DNA of 64,000 nucleotides from Ideonella_A sakaiensis_A (GCF_048320135.1 NZ_CP182947.1:992001-1056000), one strand, 5' to 3'; positions 7,997 to 20,626 are shown, counted from the stretch's first letter. Translations and numbers: made by a program. Notes: generated from the letters alone by a model not told the origin.

Positions 7997-9628
7997 ATGA
8001 CCTCCTTCGATCACCTCAGCATCGTCGATGGCGCCTTCCTGCATCTGGAGCGCGCCGAAATGCCGATGCATGTCGGCAGCCTGGCGCTGTACGAGCCGCC
8101 CGAAACGGCCGAGCCGGCCGGCTGGCTCGGCAGCGTCAGGGCACACATCGCCGCGCGACTCCATCTGGCGCCGGTCTTCACGCGCAAGCTCGCGCCGCTG
8201 CCGCTGGAGATCGCAAACCCGCTGTGGATCACTGAGTCCGACGTCGATCTCAAGCACCACATCCGCCACCATCTGCTGCCCGCGCCCGGCACGATCGAAC
8301 AGCTCGAGGCACTGGCCGCGCAGTTGCATGCAGGCCTGCTCGACCGCAGCCGGCCATTGTGGGAGTTCCACGTCATCGAAGGCCTGGCCGACGGCCGCCT
8401 CGGTCTTTATTCGAAGCTGCACCATGCCGCGGTCGACGGCCAGGCCGCCGTCGCGCTCGCCGGCGTGGTGTTCGACACGACGCCGGATGCGCGCCCGCTG
8501 AAACCGCGGCGCCGGCAGCGTCGGCCGGCCGCCCAGCCGGCGATCGGCGACCTGCTGACGGCGACGCTGTCCAACCAGTGGCTGCAGCTGCGCCGCTTCG
8601 CCGGCTTGCTGCCGCCGTTGGCCAGTGCGGCACTGGCCGGCGTGCGAGCGGCGGCGCAGGTGCGGTCGCCGCAGACCGAGCAGTCGCCGGGCAGCAGCAG
8701 CCGCCTGAAACTCGCGCCGCAGACACCGTTCAATGCGCCGGTCGGCAGCCAACGGGTGTTCGCCGGCGTCGCGTTGCCGCTCGAGCAGTTGAAGGTGGTC
8801 GGCCGCGCGCACGGCGCATCGATCAACGACATCGTGATCTGGCTGTGCAGCACCGCGCTGCGCGAGCATCTGCTCGAGGACGGCGCGCTGCCCGAGCGCT
8901 CGCTGGTGGCCGGCGTGCCGATATCGCTGCGCGCGGCAGACGACTCGCGCAACAACAACCAGGTCTCGATGACGCTGGTCGATCTGGCGAGCGAGCTCGC
9001 CGATCCATGGCAACGGCTGGCGGCGATCACCGGATCGACGCGTCGGATGAAGGGCGAGATCGGTCGTTTCGGCAAGCTGCTGCCGCAGGATTTCCCGTCG
9101 CTCGGCGCACCCTGGCTGCTCGGCGGGCTGGCCGCGATGTTCGGCCGCACAGGCCTGGCCGGCAAGCTGCGAATCGCCAATCTGGTGATCTCGAACGTGC
9201 CGGGGCCGCAACAGCCGATGTACCTGGCCGGCGCCAAGCTGAGCGTGATGTATCCACTGTCGATCGTTGTCCACGGCATCGGCCTGAACATCACGGTGCA
9301 GAGTTATCTGGGCCAGCTGTGTGTCGGCCTGCTCGCCTGCCGGCGCGCGCTGCCCGACATCCGCCGGCTTGCCGAGCACTTCGAACATGCCTTCGAAGTT
9401 GCCGCCGGCCTGCCGCTGCCGCCCGCGGCAGCGACGGCAACGGCACCGCGCAAATCGTCACGCGAGGCCGCCGAGCCAGCCGACAGGAGCGCAGCGCCGG
9501 CCAAACCGCGCGCCCGACCGACGCCGGCAAAAACGGCCGCCAGCAAGAAAAAACCGCGTGCCGCCCCCACGAAGAAGGCCGCGGCCGCCAAGAAGCCGCG
9601 CCGCCCTCGCGGCGAACGCAGCGGCTGA
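7997..9628 (+). CDS. Wax ester synthase / acyl-CoA:diacylglycerol acyltransferase (WS/DGAT)
   Basis: A 543-residue acyltransferase that makes wax esters or triacylglycerol from acyl-CoA and a fatty alcohol or diacylglycerol at the membrane or lipid-body surface. The catalytic motif HHAAVDG is at residues 142-148 (HHxxxDG). Other family motifs are present: IND in GASINDIVIW, VPISLR, and SNVPGP with its following segment near residue 400. The N-terminus (FDHLSIVDGAFLHLE) is also typical. From about residue 485 there is a Lys/Arg/Ala/Pro-rich tail that most family members lack; it could bind lipid-body surfaces, DNA or polyanions. The start ATG at 7997 precedes the conserved N-terminus. Neutral-lipid storage is implied but not proven. 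Confidence 0.9.
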   Translation: MTSFDHLSIVDGAFLHLERAEMPMHVGSLALYEPPETAEPAGWLGSVRAHIAARLHLAPVFTRKLAPLPLEIANPLWITESDVDLKHHIRHHLLPAPGTIEQLEALAAQLHAGLLDRSRPLWEFHVIEGLADGRLGLYSKLHHAAVDGQAAVALAGVVFDTTPDARPLKPRRRQRRPAAQPAIGDLLTATLSNQWLQLRRFAGLLPPLASAALAGVRAAAQVRSPQTEQSPGSSSRLKLAPQTPFNAPVGSQRVFAGVALPLEQLKVVGRAHGASINDIVIWLCSTALREHLLEDGALPERSLVAGVPISLRAADDSRNNNQVSMTLVDLASELADPWQRLAAITGSTRRMKGEIGRFGKLLPQDFPSLGAPWLLGGLAAMFGRTGLAGKLRIANLVISNVPGPQQPMYLAGAKLSVMYPLSIVVHGIGLNITVQSYLGQLCVGLLACRRALPDIRRLAEHFEHAFEVAAGLPLPPAAATATAPRKSSREAAEPADRSAAPAKPRARPTPAKTAASKKKPRAAPTKKAAAAKKPRRPRGERSG

Positions 9629-9730
9629 CGATCCCGCCGCGGCCGAGCGGTTTGCCGGATTGCCAACGGCGCCGATCGCCCGATACTGGGCTTTCGATGC
9701 GCGGCAGCGCCGGCGGGAGGGCCGGCTGCA

Positions 9731-12394
<2,664 letters not shown>

Positions 12395-12401
12395 ACGGGC
12401 A

Positions 12402-13343
12402 TCAGCGCTTGCGCTGCAGCTCGCGTTGCAGCAGATCCGGCCGGTCCGAGATGATGCCGTCGACGCCCATGTCGATCAGCTTGCGCATCATCTCCGGCTG
12501 GTTGACGGTCCACGGGATCACCGTCAGCCCGAGCGACTTCGCCTCGGCCAGCAGTTCCGGCGTCAGGTAGGTCTGGTTCGGCGCCCAGATTGTGCCGCCG
12601 GCGGCCTTCACCGCCTTCGGCACCGAGCCGTGCTGCTCCGGTGCAAAGCCGGCCAGCCACGGCGACGGTTTGCCATCCGGCTCCGGCTTCAGCGTGCGCG
12701 GCGACGACAGGTACATCGTGCGGATTTCCGGTGCCAGCTCCTGCACAATCTGCAGCGTGCGCCAGTCGAACGACTGGATCATCGTCCGTTCGGCCATGCC
12801 ATGCTGGCGGATCTCGTCGATCACGCGTTTGGCAAACGCTTCGGGCGGCAGCGTAGCGTCGGGCTCCAGCGGCGACAGCTTGGTTTCGCAATCGAAACGC
12901 AGGTCGGCCTTGCCGGAGGCCTTCGCCAGTTCGAACAGATCGGCGAGTTTCGGAATCCGCGTGCCGTCGACCGGCTGCTGCTCGGCAAAATCCTGCGCAT
13001 ATTTGCTGCCGGGTTTCAGCCGGCCGACGTCGTACTGCTGCAGTTCGGCAAAACTCAGCTCGCGGATCAACGGGCCCGGCTTGTCCAGCCACTGCCCATC
13101 CGGGCCGCGGGTGATGTCCTGGTTCAGCCGCAGATCGTGGTGGACAACGACGACACCGTCGCGGGTGACACCCATGTCGCATTCGATCGTATCGACGCCG
13201 AGTTCGATCGCCTTTTTCCAGCCAGGAACCGAGTTTTCCGGCGCCAGCCCGCGGGCGCCGCGGTGGCCCTGCAGATCGAAGGCGTGGGCCCAGGTGGAGG
13301 CGAGGAGCGTGGCGATCAGCGCGGCGGCATGGAGGGTTCGCAT
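12402..13343 (-). CDS. Periplasmic glycerophosphodiester phosphodiesterase
   Basis: A 313-residue GDPD-family enzyme that splits glycerophosphodiesters into glycerol-3-phosphate and an alcohol. A cleavable signal peptide ends near residue 21 (STWAHA). The catalytic signature follows: GHRGARGLAPENS with the first His and Arg-Gly, ECDMGVTRDG with Glu and Asp, and VVHHD with the second catalytic His. The C-terminal WTVNQPEMMRKLIDMGVDGIISDRPD is the usual family end. The ATG at 13343 gives the signal peptide; farther upstream codons add nothing recognisable. It is convergent with the glycosidase gene. It resembles GlpQ/UgpQ-type enzymes and lacks an adjacent transporter. Confidence 0.9.
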   Translation of the reverse strand: MRTLHAAALIATLLASTWAHAFDLQGHRGARGLAPENSVPGWKKAIELGVDTIECDMGVTRDGVVVVHHDLRLNQDITRGPDGQWLDKPGPLIRELSFAELQQYDVGRLKPGSKYAQDFAEQQPVDGTRIPKLADLFELAKASGKADLRFDCETKLSPLEPDATLPPEAFAKRVIDEIRQHGMAERTMIQSFDWRTLQIVQELAPEIRTMYLSSPRTLKPEPDGKPSPWLAGFAPEQHGSVPKAVKAAGGTIWAPNQTYLTPELLAEAKSLGLTVIPWTVNQPEMMRKLIDMGVDGIISDRPDLLQRELQRKR

Positions 13344-13529
13344 GATGTTCCGGGAAAAGGCTCGCGCGACTCTAGCAGGCTGCAGCCCGGCAACAAGCAA
13401 GCCGCGGTCCATCCGGCCCCCCGTGGACGAGGGATGACAGCCCGCGCTGGCTGGCCCATCATCAACGTGGTTCGACAGATGTGCCGCCGGCGGGAGATTT
13501 CTGCGAGCGGCGCATCAGCGGGAGCACAC

Positions 13530-13871
13530 ATGGTCGCCTTGCCGATGGAACATGCCGACGGGCTGCCGCGTGACGCGGCCGCCGCGCCCCGCTCAGCACC
13601 GCCGGCCGGCAAGCGATGGCGCGAGCGCGGCATCGGCCGACCTGCCAACCACACCGGCGGCGAAGTGTTTGCCGAACCGGACGCCATCCTGCTGCAACTC
13701 GACACCGCCCGGCGCCGCGTCGCACTGTGGACGGCCTTGCTGATCGTCTTCGGCACCTTGTCCGGTGGCCTGCTCGGCGCCCATCTGCCGAAGCCGACCG
13801 GCGGCGCGGCGGTCGTGGCCGCAGCGCAGAACTGCGGGTTCTGGGTGGAATTCGACCCATTCATTCCTTGA
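13530..13871 (+). CDS. Small single-span membrane protein, unknown
   Basis: A 113-residue protein not recognised. The first 65 residues are polar and Pro/Arg-rich. One hydrophobic segment follows at about residues 70-92 (VALWTALLIVFGTLSGGLLG), then a short tail with QNCGFWVEFDPF. The ATG at 13530 has a GGGAG ribosome site 5-8 bases upstream. It stands between the divergent GDPD gene and a tRNA-Ser on the opposite strand. It could be a spurious frame, but the clean membrane span and ribosome site favour a real gene. Confidence 0.5.
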   Translation: MVALPMEHADGLPRDAAAAPRSAPPAGKRWRERGIGRPANHTGGEVFAEPDAILLQLDTARRRVALWTALLIVFGTLSGGLLGAHLPKPTGGAAVVAAAQNCGFWVEFDPFIP

Positions 13872-13923
13872 TCCGGACGCATCCGGCGAAAAATGGCCGG
13901 CCGAAGCGATCACGACCGGCCAA

Positions 13924-13950
13924 CAAAAAACGGGCCGCGAGGGCCCGTTT
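13924..13950 (-). terminator. Rho-independent terminator after tRNA-Ser
   Basis: On the minus strand a GC-rich stem (AAACGGGCC paired with GGCCCGTTT) is followed directly by six T. It ends transcription of the tRNA-Ser gene 13 bases upstream on that strand. The A-flanked stem may also work weakly for the plus-strand gene. Confidence 0.8.
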
Positions 13951-13962
13951 CTGTTTGCTGTC

Positions 13963-14050
<88 letters not shown>

Positions 14051-14128
14051 TGGTGTCTTGCTCGCGCTGGTCGTCGATGCAGCCCATGATTCTAGCCGAC
14101 AAAGAAGACGCCCGGCCGGGCCGGTTGC

Positions 14129-14938
14129 TCAATCGGTGATCGACAGGTCCAGATCGGCCAGCCGCTGATCGGACAAGCGTGTCGTCCAGCGCTGGCCAGG
14201 GCGCAGCGGCCAGGCGTCGGTCAATGTGCCGGTGGTGACGACATCACCCGCCTTCACCTGCCATTGCGGAGTCTGCGACTGCATCGCCTGCAGCCACAGG
14301 TGCAATGCCTGCAGCGGTGAATCGAGCACGAGGCTGCCCTGGCCGCGGTCGACCACCTCGCCGTCACACGCCAATTCGATCTGCAGATCGGCGAGCTGCT
14401 GCGACAGATGCTGGAACTTGCGCACGCTGCAACGCGGGCCGACGCGCAGCGCGCCGTGCAGCCCGAAATCGGCAACCGAATCTGCGGCGGTGAACTTCCA
14501 GCCTTCGAAGTGCGTATGGACGATCTCGACGCCGTGCGCGACCCAGTCGAGGCAGCCGATCAGCTGCTCGGCCGACATGCCCGGCTCCGGCGCACGCGCA
14601 AAACCGAAGACGATTTCCGGCTCGAGCCGCGGCTGCACCAGGTCGTCAAGCGACAGCGATGCATCGGCGGCGTCGAGCAGCGCGGTCGTGCTGTCCCATA
14701 CTGGCGCCCAGATCGGGGCGAAGACGCCGTATTTCGGCCAGATGCTGCGGTTCGTGAAGCCGATCTTGTAGCCGACCGCCGTTTCGCCAGCGGCAATGCG
14801 CAACTGGCGGATTTCCTCCGCTGCGGCAAACGCCTGCTCGAGCGTGAAATTGCCCTGCGCCGATGGCAGCGCCATCAGCGTGCCCTGCCGATAAGCCTGC
14901 AGCAGGTGCGTGGCGACAGTTTTGGTATCGACGCTCAT
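14129..14938 (-). CDS. 2-keto-4-pentenoate hydratase-like protein (FAH superfamily)
   Basis: A 269-residue protein of the MhpD/2-oxopent-4-enoate hydratase branch of the fumarylacetoacetase superfamily. Visible family features are GYKIGFTNRSIW near residue 56, the metal-binding pair in LEPEIVFGFA near residue 105, and VTTGTLTDAWPLRPGQRW near the C-terminus. Relatives add water to 2-keto-4-pentenoate in aromatic meta-cleavage pathways or decarboxylate similar acids. No aromatic pathway genes are nearby; it follows serS by only 9 bp and may be read from the serS promoter. The physiological substrate is unknown. Confidence 0.85.
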   Translation of the reverse strand: MSVDTKTVATHLLQAYRQGTLMALPSAQGNFTLEQAFAAAEEIRQLRIAAGETAVGYKIGFTNRSIWPKYGVFAPIWAPVWDSTTALLDAADASLSLDDLVQPRLEPEIVFGFARAPEPGMSAEQLIGCLDWVAHGVEIVHTHFEGWKFTAADSVADFGLHGALRVGPRCSVRKFQHLSQQLADLQIELACDGEVVDRGQGSLVLDSPLQALHLWLQAMQSQTPQWQVKAGDVVTTGTLTDAWPLRPGQRWTTRLSDQRLADLDLSITD

Positions 14939-14947
14939 CGAATCTCC

Positions 14948-16243
<1,296 letters not shown>

Positions 16244-16310
16244 GGCGGTGCGCCTGCCCCACGGCAGGCGGTCTGGATGAAGAGCCGCCGATTGTAGGCA
16301 GGCGCCGGTC

Positions 16311-16535
16311 TCAGGCGGCCTGCAGCTGCTGCCAGTGCACGGCCTGGTGGCTGCCAGCCTTCGCCGCTGCGCCGCCACAGGCCTCGCCGAGCACCTTGAC
16401 CGCGCAATCGGCGCAGTTGCCGCACTTCATCGCCACGCCCAGATCGATCTGCAGGCACTCGAGGCTGTGTGCACCGTCGGCCGCCGCCTGGCGGATCTGG
16501 CGGTCGGAGACGCGGGCACAAATGCAGACGATCAT
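16311..16535 (-). CDS. bfd: Bacterioferritin-associated ferredoxin
   Basis: A 74-residue protein with the Bfd-type [2Fe-2S] cysteine set: CIC at residues 4-6 and CGNC at about 38-41. Bfd binds bacterioferritin and supplies the electrons that reduce and release stored iron. Family members are about 64-74 residues, so this is complete; the last 20 residues (SHQAVHWQQLQAA) are an extra tail. It is 37 bp downstream of bfr on the same strand, the expected partner arrangement. It is probably iron-regulated together with bfr. Confidence 0.9.
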   Translation of the reverse strand: MIVCICARVSDRQIRQAAADGAHSLECLQIDLGVAMKCGNCADCAVKVLGEACGGAAAKAGSHQAVHWQQLQAA

Positions 16536-16572
16536 CGCAGGGGTTTCCTTCAGTGGCTTGGGCGCAGCGCTC

Positions 16573-17049
16573 TCAGCTAGCGTCGCCCATCTGGGATTGC
16601 AGGTAGTTCTCGAGGCCGACCTTGCCGATCAGGTCGATCTGCGTCTCGAGGAAATCGATGTGTTCCTCGGTGTCGTCGAGGATCTCGCGCAGCAGTTCGC
16701 GCGAGACATAGTCCTGCACCGATTCGCAGTGCGCGATCGCCGCCTTGATCGTCGCCTGTGCGCCGGATTCCAGCTGCAGGTCGCAGCTCAGGATTTCCGG
16801 AACGTCCTCGCCGATCAGCAGCTTGCCGAGGTCCTGCAGGTTGGGCAGGCCGTCGAGCATGAAGATGCGCTCCATCAGCGCGTCGGCATGTTTCATCTCG
16901 CCGATCGACTCTTCATATTCCTTCTTCGCAAGCCGGCTGAAACCCCAGTGCTTCAGCATCCGGTAATGCAGGAAATACTGGTTGGTCGCGGTCAGCTCGT
17001 TTTTCAGCTGCGCGTTGAGGTGCTCGATGACCTTGGCATCACCCTTCAT
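16573..17049 (-). CDS. bfr: Bacterioferritin
   Basis: A 158-residue four-helix-bundle iron-storage protein that assembles into 24-mers. Ferroxidase ligands are visible: Glu in KNELTATNQYFLHYR, Glu and His around EMKHAD, Glu near residue 93, and Glu/His in DDTEEHIDFLE. The Met of EMKHAD, in the position of the E. coli heme-ligand Met52, is kept, so inter-subunit heme is likely. The C-terminal IGKVGLENYLQSQ is also typical. The start ATG at 17049 gives the usual MKGD terminus. A possible Fur site lies about 115 bp upstream, and bfd follows. Confidence 0.96.
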   Translation of the reverse strand: MKGDAKVIEHLNAQLKNELTATNQYFLHYRMLKHWGFSRLAKKEYEESIGEMKHADALMERIFMLDGLPNLQDLGKLLIGEDVPEILSCDLQLESGAQATIKAAIAHCESVQDYVSRELLREILDDTEEHIDFLETQIDLIGKVGLENYLQSQMGDAS

Positions 17050-17159
17050 GGACGGCTCCTTGTGCTCGTGCGAAAAGCGCGATTGTCCGCATTCCGGGCG
17101 GACACAGAAACCATTTGGGGAAAGGCGTGGCGGGTCATTCGCGGCAGATCTTACCGCGA

Positions 17160-17180
17160 ACCATTCTCATTTGCAATTAC
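17160..17180. promoter_or_regulatory. Possible Fur box upstream of bfr
   Basis: On the minus strand the AT-rich stretch AATTGCAAATGAGAATGG resembles a Fur operator, with the core AAATGAGAAT matching well and the flanking hexamers poorly. It is the only AT-rich patch in the 170-bp gap between bfr and ispH and lies about 115 bp before bfr. Iron control of bfr-bfd is common. The match is partial, so this is tentative. Confidence 0.35.
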
Positions 17181-17218
17181 CAGGAATCCGTGGGGGCTTC
17201 GCCCCGGCGGCGGTTTTG

Positions 17219-18163
17219 TCAACCGAGCTTCAGCCCCTTCGGCAGCGGAAATTCGATCGTCTCGACGACGCCGGGCATGTGCCGCACCGACACCGCACCG
17301 AGTGCGCGCAGCCGCTCGATCACCTGCTCGACGAGGATATTCGGCGCCGATGCACCGGCCGTCAGGCCAACCTGGCGCTTGCCCTCGAACCACTGCGGTT
17401 TCAGGTCCGACGGGCCGTCGACCATGTAGGCCTCGGTGCCGAGGCGCTCGGCGAGTTCACGCAGCCGGTTGCTGTTCGAACTGGTCGGGCTGCCGACGAC
17501 GATCAGGATGTCGACCTTCGGCGCCAGCAGCTTGACCGCATCCTGGCGGTTCTGCGTCGCATAACAGATGTCCTGCTGCTTCTGCTCACGCACCAGCGGA
17601 AAGCGCCGCTTCACCGCAGCGAGGATCTCCGCCGCATCGTCGACCGACAGCGTGGTCTGCGTGACGACCGCCAGCTTTTCGGTCTGCCGCACCTGCACGT
17701 CGGCCACGTCGGCGACATCCTCGACCAGGTGGATGCCTTCGGACAACTGCCCCATCGTGCCCTCGACCTCGGGATGCCCCTTGTGGCCGATCATGATGAA
17801 TTCATAGCCCTCGCGGTGCAGCTTCGCGACCTCGACGTGCACCTTCGTGACCAGCGGGCAGGTGGCGTCGAAGATCGAGAAGCCGCGTTCCTTCGCCTCG
17901 CGGCGCACCGCCTGGCTGACGCCGTGGGCACTGAACACCAGCGTCGCGCCCGGCGGCACGTCCGCCAGGTCCTCGATGAAGATCGCGCCTTTTGCCTTCA
18001 GGTCGTCGACGACATAGGTGTTGTGGACGATTTCATGGCGCACGTAGATCGGCGCGCCGAACTTGGCCAGCGCGCGCTCGACGATCTCGATCGCTCGGTC
18101 GACGCCGGCGCAGAATCCGCGCGGCTCGGCGAGCACCACCTCTTCGATCGACGGCGACATCAC
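17219..18163 (-). CDS. ispH: 4-hydroxy-3-methylbut-2-enyl diphosphate reductase
   Basis: A 314-residue [4Fe-4S] enzyme for the last step of the MEP isoprenoid pathway, giving IPP and DMAPP. Cluster cysteines appear in EPRGFCAGVDRA and DATCPLVTKVH; a third Cys occurs in QQDICYATQNRQ. The substrate loop VGSPTSSNSNRL, FSAHGVS and IGHKGHPEVEGT are standard. The start overlaps the fkpB stop by 4 bases (ATGA). The fkpB-ispH pair is conserved across proteobacteria. Confidence 0.97.
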   Translation of the reverse strand: MMSPSIEEVVLAEPRGFCAGVDRAIEIVERALAKFGAPIYVRHEIVHNTYVVDDLKAKGAIFIEDLADVPPGATLVFSAHGVSQAVRREAKERGFSIFDATCPLVTKVHVEVAKLHREGYEFIMIGHKGHPEVEGTMGQLSEGIHLVEDVADVADVQVRQTEKLAVVTQTTLSVDDAAEILAAVKRRFPLVREQKQQDICYATQNRQDAVKLLAPKVDILIVVGSPTSSNSNRLRELAERLGTEAYMVDGPSDLKPQWFEGKRQVGLTAGASAPNILVEQVIERLRALGAVSVRHMPGVVETIEFPLPKGLKLG

Positions 18164-18633
18164 AACACTCCGATCAATTGCACTTCGAAACTGACCGGCT
18201 GGCCGGCCAACGGGTGGTTGAAGTCGAACAGCAGCCAGTCGGCGCCGACTTCCCTGACCACGCCGGCGTAGGCGCCCTGCCCGTCCGGGGTCGGAAACTG
18301 CACGACGTCACCGACCGAATAGTCGGCATCGGGGTCGCCGAGTTCATCCATCAGGCTGCGCCGCACGCGCTGCAGCAGTTCCTGGTTGCGCGCGCCGAAG
18401 GCCTCGCCCGGCGCCAGCTCGAAACGTTCGTGAGAGCCCTCGGCCAGGCCGAGCAATCGCTGCTCGACGGCCGGTGCCAGTTCGCCGGTGCCGATCGACA
18501 AGGTCGCCGGCTGCTCGCCGAAGGTATTGATGACGTCGGCCCCGTCGGGGCCGCGCAGGCGGTAGTGCAGCGTCAGAAACGAGCCGTCTTGGACGATGTT
18601 CAAGGAGATTTCCACTTCGATAGACTGTTGCAA
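18160..18633 (-). CDS. fkpB: FKBP-type peptidyl-prolyl isomerase, SlpA/FkpB type
   Basis: A 157-residue cytosolic FKBP of the SlyD/SlpA group that speeds cis-trans isomerisation at proline. The sequence shows VQDGSFLTLHYRL, the flap-inserted region LAEGSHERFELAPGEAFGARN, and the final DFNHPLAGQPVSFEVQLIGV, the family signature. Unlike SlyD there is no His-rich tail. It is upstream of and overlaps ispH, its normal partner. Confidence 0.92.
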   Translation of the reverse strand: MQQSIEVEISLNIVQDGSFLTLHYRLRGPDGADVINTFGEQPATLSIGTGELAPAVEQRLLGLAEGSHERFELAPGEAFGARNQELLQRVRRSLMDELGDPDADYSVGDVVQFPTPDGQGAYAGVVREVGADWLLFDFNHPLAGQPVSFEVQLIGVL

Positions 18634-18783
18634 TTTTAGGACGGGCAGGCAAAGTCGGCCCTGGGACGGCTTGGCGCACCCCGCTGCCGCCCCGGGTTAA
18701 CCGCAGCATTGATGCCGGCGACGATGGAAGCCGCACCCTGCCCCGCCGAACGAGGGATGCGTGATTCGCATCGAAGCGTTGCA

Positions 18784-19500
18784 ATGTCCAGTCTGTCCAT
18801 CAACCACGCCGACCGTCGGCGGGCACCGGTGCTCAACGACCTCCCACCCGACGCGCGACCGCGCGAAAAGCTGCTCGCCCTCGGGCCGGCGGCGCTGGCC
18901 GATGTCGAACTGGTCGCGCTGCTGCTGCGCACCGGGCTGAAGGGCGTCAACGTGCTGCAGCTCGCGCAGCAGCTGCTCGCGGCATTCGACGGCCTCGACG
19001 GCCTGCTGCGTGCGGGGCCGGCCGAACTGCGCCAAGTGAAGGGGCTGGGGCCGGCCAAACGCGCCGAGCTTGGCGCGGTGCTCGAGCTGGCGCGCCGCGC
19101 GCTCGCCGGCCGGCTCGCCGAGCGGCCGGTCTTCGAGTCGCCGGGCCAGGTCAAGGAACATGCGCGGCTGCGCCTCGCCCACCTCGACCATGAGGTCTTT
19201 GCACTGATGTACCTCGATGCGCAGCACCGGCTGCTGCAATGGGAGGAACTGTTTCGCGGCACGCTGACGCAGACCAGCGTCTATCCGCGCGAGGTGCTGA
19301 AACGCTGCCTCGCGATCAATTGCGCCGCGGTGATCCTGCTGCACAACCATCCGTCGGGCGTCGCCGAGCCGTCGCGGGCCGACGAATACCTGACGCAGAC
19401 GCTGAAATCGGCGCTGGCGATGGTCGATGTGCGTGTGCTCGACCACCTGGTCGTCTCGCGCTGCCAGGTCGTCTCGTTTGCCGAAAGGGGGTTGTTGTGA
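18784..19500 (+). CDS. radC: RadC family JAMM-domain protein
   Basis: A 238-residue protein. A helix-hairpin-helix-like N-terminal part (residues about 20-110, with VKGLGPAKRAELGAVLELARR) is followed by the JAB1/MPN domain with the metal motif LLHNHPSGVAEPSRAD. Catalytic features of a metalloprotease fold are intact, yet no proteolytic or repair role is firmly shown for the family. The ATG at 18784 gives the usual length; other in-frame ATGs lie upstream. Its stop overlaps the GTG start of the Smr gene. It is divergent from fkpB. Confidence 0.92.
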   Translation: MSSLSINHADRRRAPVLNDLPPDARPREKLLALGPAALADVELVALLLRTGLKGVNVLQLAQQLLAAFDGLDGLLRAGPAELRQVKGLGPAKRAELGAVLELARRALAGRLAERPVFESPGQVKEHARLRLAHLDHEVFALMYLDAQHRLLQWEELFRGTLTQTSVYPREVLKRCLAINCAAVILLHNHPSGVAEPSRADEYLTQTLKSALAMVDVRVLDHLVVSRCQVVSFAERGLL

Positions 19501-20210
19501 GCCGGCCGGCCCGATCCGGGCGCAGCGAGCGGTCCGAACGCAGCGTTGGTCTCGACCAGCTGGCCGCGGTCAAGCAGGCGCTGGATCAGGCGCGCCGGCA
19601 GCGCCTCGCCGCCGAGGCCGAGCAGCGCGAACGCGCGGCCTGCCTCGAACACGAGCGGCAACTGTTCAGCCGCACGGTCGGCAGCGTCGTGCCGTTGCGC
19701 CGCCAGCCGCCGGCGCCGCTTGAGCGCCAGCCGCCGCCAGCGGTCGCGCGGCAACGCGAACTCGACGATGCGGCGGTGCTGCACGAGGCGATCTCCGACG
19801 AGTTCGACGTCGAATCGCTGCTCGAGACCGACGATGCGCTGTCGTTCCGCCGTGCCGACATCGGCATCGATGTGCTGCGCAAGCTGCGCCGCGGCGGCTG
19901 GGCGATCCAGGCCGAACTCGATCTGCATGGGCTGCGCCGCGACGAGGCGCGGCAGGCGCTGGGCGATTTTCTGCGGCTGGCGGTGCGCAAGGGCATCCGC
20001 TGCGTGCGTGTCGTCCACGGCAAGGGTCTTGGCTCGCCGGGCCGCGAACCGGTGCTGAAGTCGAAGGTCAAGAGCTGGCTGGTGCAGCGCCAGCAGGTGA
20101 TCGCCTTTGTCCAGGCCAGACCCGCCGACGGCGGTCATGGCGCACTGGTGGTGCTGCTGAGACCGGCCGCGGCTCGCCCGCAGGCGACCAACGTGCGCGA
20201 GTCCGACTGA
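19497..20210 (+). CDS. Smr-domain protein (MutS2-related nuclease family)
   Basis: A 237-residue protein ending in an Smr domain: AELDLHGLRRDEARQALGDFL, then CVRVVHGKGLGSPGREPVLKSKVKSWL. The DxHG and HGKG motifs are the RNA/DNA nicking signature of the family. The N-terminal half is charged, with Arg/Glu/Gln-rich probable coiled coil. The GTG at 19497 overlaps the radC stop (GTGA), so the pair is translationally coupled. Relatives such as SmrB in E. coli act in ribosome rescue; this one might act on nucleic acid more generally. Confidence 0.87.
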   Translation: MSRPARSGRSERSERSVGLDQLAAVKQALDQARRQRLAAEAEQRERAACLEHERQLFSRTVGSVVPLRRQPPAPLERQPPPAVARQRELDDAAVLHEAISDEFDVESLLETDDALSFRRADIGIDVLRKLRRGGWAIQAELDLHGLRRDEARQALGDFLRLAVRKGIRCVRVVHGKGLGSPGREPVLKSKVKSWLVQRQQVIAFVQARPADGGHGALVVLLRPAAARPQATNVRESD

Positions 20211-20218
20211 CCGCGCCG

Positions 20219-20626
20219 TTATCTGTTCCGCATGAAATCGGCGGTCTGGAAAAACGAGTTTGCGAGTCGCTCGGCCAGCACCGGATCGACCTCGAGCTCG
20301 TCCATCGCCTGCAGCATGCAGGCCATCCACTGATCCCGTTCGGCGATGCCGATCGAAAACGGCAGATGCCGTGCGCGCAGCCGTGGATGGCCGAAACGCT
20401 GCTGGTACAGATCGGGGCCGCCGAGCCAGCCGCAGAGAAACCAGTACAACTTGTCGCGCGAACCATCGAGCGCTGTCGGGTGCAGCGCGCGGAGGGTGCG
20501 GCAATCGCTGCGCAGGTCCATCAGATCGTAGAAGCGGTCGACCAGCGCGCGCACCGCGGCCTCACCGCCGAGCATCTCGAACGGTGTGCGCGGCTGCGAC
20601 GTGGCCTGCTCCGACAAGCGTGTCAA
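20219..20626 (-). CDS. Group II truncated hemoglobin
   Basis: A 135-residue globin. Features are the N-terminal TPFEMLGGEAAVRALVDRFYDLMD, the KLYWFLCGWLGGPDLYQQRFG segment, the proximal His in GHPRLRARHLPF and the G8 Trp in RDQWMACMLQAM. All are typical of trHbII, which binds O2 or NO and may serve redox or NO protection. Its start overlaps the MinD-like gene stop by 4 bases, making it the last gene of a three-gene operon with that ATPase and a diguanylate cyclase. It is convergent with the Smr gene, 8 bp apart. Confidence 0.92.
   Translation of the reverse strand: MTRLSEQATSQPRTPFEMLGGEAAVRALVDRFYDLMDLRSDCRTLRALHPTALDGSRDKLYWFLCGWLGGPDLYQQRFGHPRLRARHLPFSIGIAERDQWMACMLQAMDELEVDPVLAERLANSFFQTADFMRNR

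Noticed and set aside
12426..13871. Long open frame antisense to the GDPD gene continuing into the small membrane protein
   Set aside because: High GC leaves long antisense frames free of stops. Only the last 113 residues have their own start, ribosome site and membrane span; the remainder mirrors the GDPD coding strand.
17191..17220. GGGGCTTCGCCCC stem beyond ispH
   Set aside because: Short stem without a T-run in the ispH direction; not convincing as terminator.
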